Assembly: GCA_018105865.1 (NCBI GenBank)
Contig: CM030851.1
Location: 2,223,281 to 2,287,280, forward strand
Direction: 5' to 3'
Length of the DNA stretch: 64,000 bases
Source: Metaphire vulgaris
Taxonomy: Eukaryota; Annelida; Clitellata; Crassiclitellata; Megascolecidae
Every line of letters starts with the position of its first letter. Position 1 is the stretch's first letter. A program made the translations under genes and the position numbers. Shown piece after piece: positions 46,701-53,504 of this stretch. The notes beneath the pieces were generated by a model. That model had not been told where the DNA came from. It saw only the letters and a program-made list of their open reading frames with translations, and did not search any database.

Positions 46701-47147
46701 AGATTCAATGACATGATTAACCGCTGCCTCGCATTGCATATGTCTCTACTAATTATAGTTATCGAATAGCAGCACATTCATGGTGGTTGCCTAATGTGAT
46801 ATATTGGCACCTCATATCTCAAAGATGGATTAAATTATTATTACAAATCTCACATCGGCTTCGATGGTAATCTGTTATGCACTCGTGGTCTAATTTATTT
46901 GAATGTCAAACATCAGGAAGTAACCATCAAAAGTTGTTTCTTCCTGTTTTAGTGCATCGTTGGTGAGGACGGAACAGTGTACATGGACTTCAGCGGAGCT
47001 AAGCAAACCGAAACAAAGAAAGTTCAGTCAAACCCACCGCAGTTCAGTCAAGTGGAAGTGTACGCCTGCATTGATCATACACTTTTTGCTCCTCCGCATC
47101 CACCAAACAGCGCTAACGCACCAAATGGAAAGATGAACAAGAAATAG
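32123..47147 (+). CDS. Ig receptor gene B: two Ig domains, TM segment, tail with three YxxPhi motifs
   Basis: Eight exons fit in frame: 32123-32174 (signal peptide MFKANLLFIFLLQIDLY), 34564-34881 (Ig 1), 35260-35583 (Ig 2), 38372-38434 (stalk), 39250-39366 (TM), 43975-44070, 45425-45486 and 46953-47147 (tail and stop). The total is 1227 nt, 408 residues. All borders are phase 1 except the last, which is phase 0. Ig 1 shows SLECVV, VFWEF and HAGRYIC. Ig 2 shows LWCEI, MKWTK and VKCAT. Several N-glycosylation sequons (NVS, NST, NIT, NGT, NHT) mark the ectodomain. The TM helix is GGSIVIIILSIMYIVF. The tail carries IYAEV, VYMDF and VYACI among Lys-rich segments, candidate SH2-docking tyrosines. 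None matches a strict ITIM. It is one arm of the inverted duplication with gene C. Introns 5 to 7 are swollen by retrotransposons. Surface recognition is inferred; the ligand is unknown. Confidence 0.8.
32480..33130 (+). pseudogene. CR1-like 3' end (left arm copy)
   Basis: The frame encodes the ORF2 C-terminus: SQLRQLRSILDSLTPETTKT, RLDYCNSLLA, a one-base shift, then QLVQNAAAHLVTRTTRRHHI, FKTIAIVDKYI and GPALWDVL. It ends at ...FEQSAEAH, followed by TTTAATCGCGCC and an (AATGA)n tail at 33150-33170. It is inside intron 1 of gene B. The same insertion is present inverted at 56860-57480, so it predates the duplication. Confidence 0.85.
33395..34300 (+). repeat. tRNA-derived SINE cluster (left arm)
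   Basis: At least two tRNA-like heads lie in tandem: 33402-33480 with the B box GGTTCGAGACC, and about 33530-33600 with GGTTCGATCTCC. They are followed by AGAGGGCGTTGGTAAAGTGA-type bodies. Near 33971-34150 there is a degenerate open frame. At 34180-34290 comes the terminal block GATGCACTAGCCCCGTATCC...CCGCCCTATGAGCC. The family recurs at 5085, 45530 and in the right arm. Confidence 0.7.
36440..37745. repeat. Left-arm-specific insertion with duplicated segment and C-rich tract
   Basis: This block of about 1.3 kb is missing from the corresponding position in the right arm (about 53540), so it was inserted, or deleted from the other arm, after duplication. It starts with a repeat of TATTTATTTTTATTGGACT, has a CCCCAAACC-rich stretch (36475-36815), and carries a roughly 105-bp direct repeat (36975-37080 and 37350-37456, sharing TTGCTATATCTCAGGCTATA). 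The Pro-rich open frames in it are low-complexity translations. The mobile family is unknown. Confidence 0.6.
37756..37802. repeat. (AAT)n microsatellite
   Basis: About fifteen AAT units. The right-arm equivalent at 53440-53505 is longer, so the tract length has drifted since duplication. Confidence 0.85.
38372..39366 (+). CDS. Gene B stalk and transmembrane exons
   Basis: The stalk exon 38372-38434 (63 nt) lies between TTTCTTTACAG and G|GTACGT. The TM exon 39250-39366 (117 nt) lies between TTGTTGTAG and A|GTGAGT. It encodes LEAWIILVVGGSIVIIILSI then MYIVFKCRKK. Both keep phase 1. The gene C exons have identical lengths. Among the changes, the residue after the helix differs (Cys in B, Tyr in C). 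Confidence 0.8.
40205..41603 (-). pseudogene. CR1/L2-like retrotransposon, 5' truncated, in gene B intron
   Basis: The minus-strand ORF2 C-terminal half covers RT motifs LQSAYRRHHSTETALLKVL, LDLSAAFDCVDHEILLRRL, PYGVPQGSVCGPVLFLLYVS and the active site YADDIQIYS, then KLNEDKTQIIWLG. A frameshift near 40890 separates it from the second part (RQLRAVRNSLTPDATRM, RLDYCNSILYG, LQLVQNAAARLV, LHWLPVGQRV). The 3' end CGCTATAGAAATGTTCGTAA and an (AAT)n tail lie at 40203-40245. The 5' half, with the endonuclease, is missing. One frameshift in a mostly intact frame suggests a fairly young insertion. It is not present in the right arm. Confidence 0.85.
42380..43175 (-). pseudogene. CR1-like ORF2 C-terminal fragments, frameshifted
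   Basis: Minus-strand frames read THTYVDDGQIYSSCLPVY (RT active-site region with a VDD variant), EIHLALNPARTEFLWLC, FVLSRLDFCNSMLL, NLAARVVYGCRRSDHVTTLL then LHWLRVPERITCK. This is the normal order of a CR1-like RT and thumb, but in three or more frames. It is an older insertion than the neighbour at 40205-41603 and also lies in the gene B intron. Confidence 0.75.
43975..47147 (+). CDS. Gene B cytoplasmic tail exons
   Basis: The three exons are 43975-44070, 45425-45486 and 46953-47147. Phase continuity (1, 1, 0) requires the small 62-nt exon, which was too short to see as an open frame and was found by matching phase and splice signals (TTTTAG acceptor, GCG|GTAGGC donor). Tail tyrosines sit in NAIYAEVKKK, GTVYMDFSG and VEVYACIDH. 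Lys-rich stretches and a Pro-rich end (APPHPPNSANAP) follow. No counterpart exists in the right arm, where gene C uses a different tail. Confidence 0.7.
44330..44530 (+). pseudogene. Retrotransposon 3' end with (GATTA)n tail
   Basis: The frame LQIFRKRLKTLLFDLAYPP is the last stretch of an L2/CR1-like ORF2. It is followed by GTGGCGCTATAGAAGTTTAAG and a GATTAGATTAGATTAGATAG tail. A similar GATTA tail lies at 61240-61270. Confidence 0.7.
44995..45095. repeat. (GAT)n/(GAC)n microsatellite
   Basis: An imperfect ATGATGATG and ACGACGACA run. The Met/Thr-rich open frame is repeat translation. Confidence 0.85.
45525..45735 (+). repeat. tRNA-derived SINE
   Basis: The head is GGGCGGGAAGTTAGCAGAGT...GGTAATAACGTTGGACGATG with A-box-like TTAGCAGAGTGG and B-box GGTTCGAGACTC. 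The body is AGGTCGATTCAACCTTGCCC and GCTAGAGGGCGGTGGTAAAC. The 3' block is CGATGCACTAGCCCCGTATC. It is probably the most complete copy of this family in the window. It lies in the last gene B intron. Confidence 0.8.
45815..46075 (+). pseudogene. CR1-like ORF2 C-terminal fragment
   Basis: The frame reads DLIETYKTITWKVDVPYERF, FTLARFSSSRSHRCKFSK and RKKNAFSEKVMEKMEQF, ending KYVQTSSWKLTGLN. This is the C-terminal layout (ETYK, FF, RGH, RKN.FS, N.FK) of CR1-family ORF2. It differs in subfamily from the other fragments here. Confidence 0.7.
46215..46487. mobile_element. hAT MITE (CAGGGACGTCATTTG ends), copy 1
   Basis: CAGGGACGTCATTTGGGGGT mirrors GTGAAATGACGTCTCTG ending at 46487. The 8-bp ATGATGAT flanks both sides (46207-46214, 46488-46495) within a GAT repeat. 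273 bp. It matches the copy at 60669-60898 in most of its interior (AAAAATTTTTTTCTTGTGTT, TGACAAGC/CGAGCAAAAAAAG, TGTAACTTGTCAGGTC). Confidence 0.85.
46530..46600 (+). repeat. SINE 3' end fragment
   Basis: GTGGGTTTCACACAGGCTAA and CCTCTAAAATCACTTGAAAT match the SINE 3' segment of 826-970, here with no ATT tail. Confidence 0.55.
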
Positions 47148-47359
47148 TCCATGCACTGACTCTCTTGGCTCCATTACTCAACCATCTATTCAGCAAACCC
47201 ATGTCTTAGGTCGTTGTGTTATCTATTTGGATATGCTCAGACTATTACCGGGTAATAGCCATTGTACTGTACAGTTGAAATTCTTGCACATTTAACCTAG
47301 ATCAAATATGGATTCTCATCCCTTGCGTTTTAAGATGATCAAGCAATAATTCTCCTCTA

Positions 47360-47740
47360 CTAAAAGAGCTACACTGGCTCCCCGTAAAGGACCGAATACG
47401 GTTCAAGGTAATCGTACTGGTTGATAAATGCCTGAGAGCAGAGGCCCCAGGATACCTGAAGGAGACTGTAAACTATTTAGTGACGCCAACAGAAATCAAC
47501 CGATCAGCACCAGGTCAAATTCTACAAGCACCCTCCTCGTTCCAAGGACACGATCTGAAATCGGCGATCGTTCATTCAGAGTCTAGGGCCCGTCTCTATG
47601 GAATGCTCTACCAAAAGGGCTACGGGACTCGACACTGTCGCGCCCCATATTTCAAAAGCGCCTCAAAACTTTTATGTACGGTATATCAGTCGAAGCGCAT
47701 TAGACTTAATAGCGCTGTTGAATGTTTTATTTGATTTGAA
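47360..47740 (+). pseudogene. CR1-like 3' end after gene B
   Basis: Broken frames read VIVLVDKCLRAEAPGYLKET and further C-terminal RT-thumb and tail residues, ending in TTAATAGCGCTGTTGAATG, as in the 32480-33130 family. It lies about 210 bp beyond the gene B stop, possibly in its 3' untranslated region. Confidence 0.7.
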
Positions 47741-47750
47741 TAATTATCAG

Positions 47751-48650
47751 TGTACGGACATTTAATCACGCGCCACTTAATCACGCGACACTTAATCACG
47801 TAGACACTTAATCACGCGACACTTAATCACCGACACTTAATCACGCGACAGTTAATCACGCGACAGTAAATCACGCGACAGTTAATCACGCGACAGTTAA
47901 TCACGTGACAGTTAATCACCTCGGTATGTAGGCCCTATCCGTCTAAGCGACATTTTCCAATTTTACATATATATTTAATTTAATTAAGTTTTCGATATTT
48001 TCGCGTCGTTTTGTTGTTTTGCGGTCAGTTGAGGCATACTGTATATTTCCGTAGAAGAGGTTAACATTCAAGGATGGAGTGAGAACAACCCCCTATCTTT
48101 GATTAACACGTTGACTGCGCTGCAGGTTCTTTGCCAGGCGTGGCCGTTATGCGACCTCCCTGGCTTCAGATGCATTGAACAGAGGACGTTATTTGACGCC
48201 CTCACCGCTCTTCAGTGCCAAAATAAGTTAGTCAACTGATGTCCCCAGCGTGTTAAAGATACAGCGGTCAGTAACAGACTCAACGGATTAAAGCAGCTGG
48301 GCGCCGTACTTTGCAAAATAACTAAAGGCGGGTCGGGAAGAAATACATAGCCTAATGTCATATAAACAAACTAACCGTCGGTCATATTCAAATAAGAACA
48401 GTATAAGCCAACTAAATGGATGTTGAGGGTACCATGTTACTGTAACTGACGGGAGTGACCAAATCTTCTACATATGTCTACATATTCTATGTTCATGTGA
48501 TTAACTTTCACGTGATTAACTGTCGTGTGATTAACTGTCGCGTGATTAAATGTCGGTGATTAACTGTCGCGTGATTGAATGTCGGGTGATTAACTGTCGC
48601 GTCATTAAGTGTCGGTGATTAAGTGTCGCGTGATTAAATGTCACCAAACC
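47751..48650. mobile_element. Foldback element with (TTAATCACGCGACAG)n ends and 11-bp duplication
   Basis: The left end (47753-47925) is about eleven tandem copies of a 14-18 bp unit TTAATCACGCGACAG/ACTTAATCACGCGAC. The right end (48498-48645) is about nine inverted copies. The element is flanked by the perfect 11-bp duplication ATAATTATCAG (47740-47750 and 48651-48661), which fits Mutator-like or foldback-type transposition. The 570-bp core is unique and non-coding. It lies between the convergent genes B and C. Confidence 0.85.
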
Positions 48651-48661
48651 ATAATTATCAG

Positions 48662-49239
48662 GACGCAGTCATTTGTGATATCTGGAACATACGATCCTAT
48701 GCAGAATACGTCGTCTTAATACTTATCCCAATTCTTTCGTCACGATAATCTGGAAGCCCGGTCAATCTTCACAATTTTATTCTGATGACAGTTACTTAGG
48801 CCTATATTCAAGCTGCTCGAAATAATACTGTTGTGACATGATTAGACAACCTCAGAGCTGTCACCTCATTAACTTACCAGCCTCATTTGCTCAAACTCCG
48901 TAAAAGAAGTGAATATAAAATTTAATGATATCTTATCGCTGTGAAATCCTGAAGTTGCCTTGTTTAAATGTACGCAAAGGAATGATCTGTACTGTCAGTC
49001 ATAAAGGCTGCTCCTTTATCTGCATTCTTTCGAGTATAATCCTCAGAATTATCTTGCTTGCATGCGACACCAGATCAACGCTAGCAGCCTAATAATGCTG
49101 CTTCAGTGTAGCAGATTGAAAGACACTGTATCTCAGTTTTAGATTAATTATTAACTGAGTCGGGTTATATCGACATCTGGCTCAATGTTATTATCCTGTG
49201 TTAACCGGAAGACTATCTGTTCAGAAAAGCATACAATCT
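48662..49239. other. Intergenic stretch between genes B and C
   Basis: No gene or repeat family is recognised here. Confidence 0.4.
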
Positions 49240-49580
49240 CGAATACGAATATAATAAAGTGTTTGAGCTGAATTTTCATTGTACTTCGTCTATTATAATT
49301 GAATATAATTTAGACCTTGATAATAATGCCATACTACAGTATAATATTGTAATGCATATTTTCTCTTCTTTTAATATATTGTATTGCAAAATATATTATC
49401 GATTTATCAACAATAAAAATGTACAACAAAAGAAATTATCGTGTTCTGAAGATCATACAACCTGAAATATGAATAAAATAAAGATTTTGAGCTGAATTTT
49501 CATTGAACGTCGTATAGTCTAATTATTCCTGTCTTTGATATCATGACTCTACAATACAATATTGTAATGTATCCATCCAA
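49240..49580 (+). repeat. Direct duplication carrying AATAAA signals
   Basis: A segment at about 49245-49360 (TTTGAGCTGAATTTTCATTG, then TATTATAATTG, then ATACTACAGTATAATATTGT) recurs at about 49470-49580 (same 20-mer, then TCTACAATACAATATTGTAATG). Each copy begins with an AATAAA hexamer (49253-49258 and about 49471). They may be duplicated transcript ends on the + strand, possibly of gene B. This is uncertain because the gene B stop is 2 kb away. Confidence 0.5.
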
Positions 49581-49916
49581 TTGACAATGATTGCCTACTT
49601 AAATGATAAATGATATTGAGGCGCAAGTAAAAATGTTAAACCATCTGTTTGTCTATCGGTTTCTAAGACTCTGCATATTCTGTCATTGAGATTTCTTAAA
49701 GATAGCCAAATATGCCATCAAATCATTACTTTTTATGGCATTATACTGTGACCAGCTGTATTGCGATCAATTGTCCCTACGACCGATTGTCCATGTAATA
49801 AAAGTGGAATGACCAAATGCCGTGTTGCAAAAATGATCTATGACCAATGGCTTGGCGAAGCTGTATTTTGGTCTATGCAACCTCTGCTTACAGCCGATCG
49901 ACTAGCTAAAACACTG

Positions 49917-49991
49917 ATGCTAAATGTTTTAATAGGAAAATGCTTATAACAATAATTGTTATAAGCATTTTCCTATTAAAACATTTAGCAT
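49917..49991. repeat. Perfect 75-bp palindrome (37-bp arms, 1-nt centre)
   Basis: ATGCTAAATGTTTTAATAGG and onward from 49917 is exactly complemented from 49991 back to 49955, with a single A at 49954 between the arms. A one-base loop is too small for a microRNA hairpin; as DNA it could extrude as a cruciform. No target duplication is evident. Confidence 0.9.
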
Positions 49992-50014
49992 GGAAATAAA
50001 AATTATTTCCTCTG

Positions 50015-50165
50015 AGTCCTTTGGGGCGGAAGATGGCAGAGTGGGTTACGTGCTGGAGCGTCAGGCTGATGGAGCGGGTTCAAGCCCCGTTAGTGCCTCT
50101 AGTGGCTTTCACACAGGCAGTCCAATAGTGAAAATGCCTTCTAAGCCACTTTAAATCATGCTAAG
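50015..50165 (+). repeat. SINE with tRNA-Leu/Ser-like head
   Basis: The A-box region GATGGCAGAGTGGGTTACGT and B box GGGTTCAAGCCCC are well preserved, 33 bases apart. The 3' side of the acceptor stem does not pair. The head continues directly into GTGGCTTTCACACAGGCAGT and CTAAGCCACTTTAAATCATG, the SINE 3' segment. This copy links the tRNA head with the tail found alone elsewhere. Confidence 0.75.
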
Positions 50166-50900
50166 TTTATAATTAATTAAGTGGGCCTATAATCTACTGT
50201 TTTCCTTTTTATTTGTTTTTTGCCAGCGAATAGCTATCAACAATCAAGAGATTCTCTAATGCTAGAAAGAGAAATTATCGCTAGTTTCTCAAACGTTGCT
50301 GAAATTGTTCTCGAAAAAATTCAAAGTATACAAAACATTTCATATATTTAAAAGTATATCCCCGAGCGAAATTCAAATCTAGTGCCATAATTATCTAATA
50401 GTTTTCTATATAACGGAAAGTATTGCCAATAATATTCGTGGCCGATTGATCTTTTACATCACAAGCTGAATAATAATCTAATATTTGATAGCTCACTGCA
50501 ATGTAAATGTCCGTTTATTCATTATTATTGATTGGCATATTGTTGTACAGTATACATAGTCATACACAGATCACAATGGTTTAAAAACGTTAGCATTATC
50601 CAGAACAGTTTATAAAACAGAATGATCAACGCCACCTTGTTTTCGGTACTATAATGTATTTGTAGTTCTCGGATTAGGATTTTTAAATAAGAAGACAGTT
50701 TCAGAATAAAAGAAAATTACAAATATGATTCGTTTCCAGTGGAAATATTCTAAACAACGAATATGTTTTGATATTGCTACAAACAGGTCTCTGGCTAGAA
50801 AATTCTGAGTAAACTTATCATCGTTGGAACACATCCTCGTTGGAAGTCGTCGTTGGAAGTTCTCATTCAGCGAAATTTTGATAGTTGGGTAGTTGGTGGT
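50166..50900. other. 3' flank of gene C
   Basis: On the minus strand this follows the gene C stop. Just after the stop, CTTCCAACGA is repeated three times within 40 bases (50820-50860). A possible AATAAA signal on the minus strand lies at 50514-50519 (TTTATT on the + strand). No other gene is seen. Confidence 0.4.
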
Positions 50901-51427
50901 CTACTTCTTCGTGTCTTTCTTTTTCTTCACAATTTGCAATTCGCAATATGTTTCTGACTGCACAGCTGGCGATGGTCGATTTGCCAAAGTTTCGTAGTCG
51001 TCGATGGTATAGTATTCTTGTCTCTCGTCTTCCAAAACTGCAGAAGGCAGAGGCTTTGATTTTGGTTCATCTTGCTTCAACAAATTCAGTTCACAATATG
51101 TTTCCGACTGCATGCTTGCTGATGGTCGATTCGCCAACGTTTCGTAGGTTTCAATGGTTCGAGTTGATTTTGTTTCGGACTTCTCATGTTCCGTCAAATT
51201 CAGTTCGCAATAGGTGTCTGACTGCATGGACGTCGTAGGTCGATTTGCAAATGTTTCGTACGCCTCAACGTTCTTAGTTCCGCGTTCGACTTCTTTTCTT
51301 TGTGTCTTTGGAAGTCTCTTTCCTTCCGCTTGCCTCCTCGTGTTTTCTGTATTATCACTCGACCCAGCGTTAAGTGGCAAAGCTGCTGACGATGTGTTTC
51401 CCTTCTTTTCTATAATAATAGTTTCCG
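50901..51427 (-). CDS. Gene C cytoplasmic exon with three ITAM-like modules
   Basis: The modules lie at 51260-51201 (AYETF, 12 residues, YCEL), 51146-51087 (TYETL, 12, YCEL) and 50996-50937 (DYETL, 12, YCEL). The x12 linkers are nearly the same (ANRPxxxxQSxT). Each repeat is separated by Lys/Glu-rich spacers, so the exon grew by internal duplication of one ITAM unit. A further YYTI precedes module 3. The N-terminal part is Asn/Ser/Thr-rich and the C-terminus is KKKKDTKK. Nothing like it is seen in genes A or B. Confidence 0.85.
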
Positions 51428-53445
51428 CTATGTTCATTTAATTATTAATAGAAGTACACTGGTAACGGATTTCGCATAGAGTGATGCCGATGTCACAAAA
51501 TCGAATAATTAATTAATTGGCAGACTTATTCAGCACCTTTATGGGAAGAAGTACTCCTGTCTATTGCTGTAAGCACTAACGACTAATTAGCTTATATTGC
51601 ACATGCATTTAGCATAGAAATCAATTGTGGCTTTCCCGATAGGTGCTGTTGGTTTATCGAACATTAATTTTAGGATGGACATATTATTAAAACTGTGTTT
51701 GGGGAAGCGTTGAAATAATTGTTAGCTTAATTGGCCCTTCAAAAATGAACGGACAATAGATAGATTATAAAAGCGCTTTCCTTGTCACTTTAAGTTATGC
51801 CACATTTAAATGGCTCGCCTTAATTTACAGTACCAGTGAGAAATTCGTAAATGTCAAAGCGCCTAGGTTAGATAATAGATATGAAGGCAGCGAAATGCAG
51901 TGTGGATTGGCAACAGCAACAGATAAATCGCATTCGTGCTGCATGTGACACTTACTAGGAAATGCAGGTGAGTTAAGGTGAGTTAACGAAATGAACAGTT
52001 TTGCAAAGACAGAACTGTAGACAGACTCACTTTTCTTTCTGTATTGAAAGACAATGTACAGGATGCTGAGAATTATGATAACTATTGAACCGCCAACAAC
52101 AGGAATGATCCAGGCTTCCAATTGGGGTGGGCTGGGATCAGCTTTAGCTACAACAACAATAAGGACAAGGTTTTCTTTATACTCACATTATTTAATGTAA
52201 AAAATCCAAGAGTTTTAAAGATTATGATAGTTTGCTCTTAAAAATGGAAGCATTCCAGAAATCCAAAAGATTGTCTGCCCTGCTGTATTGAGGTTAGGCA
52301 TTGAGGTTAGGTTAACCTCAATGCAGTTAGGCTTTCAAAAGACTCCAACAATTTCAGGGTACAAAAGAAAATGTTGTCTGCCCATCCATCCATCTCTTAA
52401 GCCTTCTATTTATATTCATTTTAGCAAGGTTATTTTTTTCTCTCCTCTTTCTCTCACCCTTTTCAGGAGCTCTATCTTACAGCACAAATATTAGAAAAAG
52501 TGCCTTACTTTTTACAGACCATAGCTGGAGCTCTAAATGTCGTAGAGACTCGAGTTTCAACGACAACGTGGCCATATGTAAAAATAAGTAGAATATTGTC
52601 CTAAACATTCCCACAGCCTGCTTGTTTCCTAGGTTTAAGAATAATGTTTGTAGTAGATAGCCTTTCCAAAGCAGTGACCCTGTCTTCCATCAAATACTTT
52701 GGATTGTCAAACATAAATATTTATTAATTCCCTACACATACCTGCTTATTCAGTCAATGTGGTCATAGACAAGCAATGACCTCAATTTCAAACTATCTCA
52801 TGACAGAAGCGTAGCTACATTAAGTAGAAGGACGTGGCAAGCTTTAATAAGTACATTTAGAATTTATTTGAAAATTATTGTATCATACAATGAATGTTGA
52901 AAATATGTAAAATGTTATATTTTATACATTTTATTTGACAGGAAAACTAAGAAAAGCTTTCTATATCGGAATATCGTTTTATTATACGTACCAAAAGCTT
53001 TTTGAGTATGTGAAACCGAAACTGTTTCAGAAGTTGCATCTTTATGAGTGGTCACTGTAAAAAAACATTTTTAGCCAGCTTTTAGAATTCAAGGGCAATT
53101 TTGCCGTAGCAATAATTAATCAATTCATAGCCTCAAAATATAATGAATGAAGGAGTTTATTTCTAATTATACAATGCAGTAATTACAGTAATTAAGCAAT
53201 TTAAACAATGCAGTAATTACAGTAATTTAAACAATAATTAAAGAAATTAACATATAGAACTTCAAGCTTAGCTAGTAGTTAGGCCTACATAATGTCAACG
53301 CTTGGAAGAAAATATTTGACTAGAAGTATCAAAGTTTTCACCAAAATAGCAAATATCGCATTTAACAGAGACGAAATCGTGCAACATTTGACAATTTGCC
53401 AGAAAATTTACTACCTTGTAAATATGCATCATGGCTTGTATTATA

Positions 53446-53504
<59 letters not shown>

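Noticed and set aside
43975..47147. Calling the gene B tail an ITIM-bearing inhibitory tail
   Set aside because: None of the three tyrosines has the required residue at -2, so only YxxPhi motifs are claimed.
47753..47930. Regularly spaced short repeats resembling a CRISPR array
   Set aside because: The units are contiguous 14-18 bp tandem copies with no unique spacers, they recur inverted at the other end of a transposon, and the genome is animal.
49917..49991. MicroRNA precursor
   Set aside because: The centre is one base and the arms are perfectly complementary; animal microRNA hairpins have loops and mismatches.
50021..50100. Functional tRNA-Leu/Ser gene
   Set aside because: The A and B boxes are good, but the acceptor stem does not close and the sequence runs on into a SINE body.
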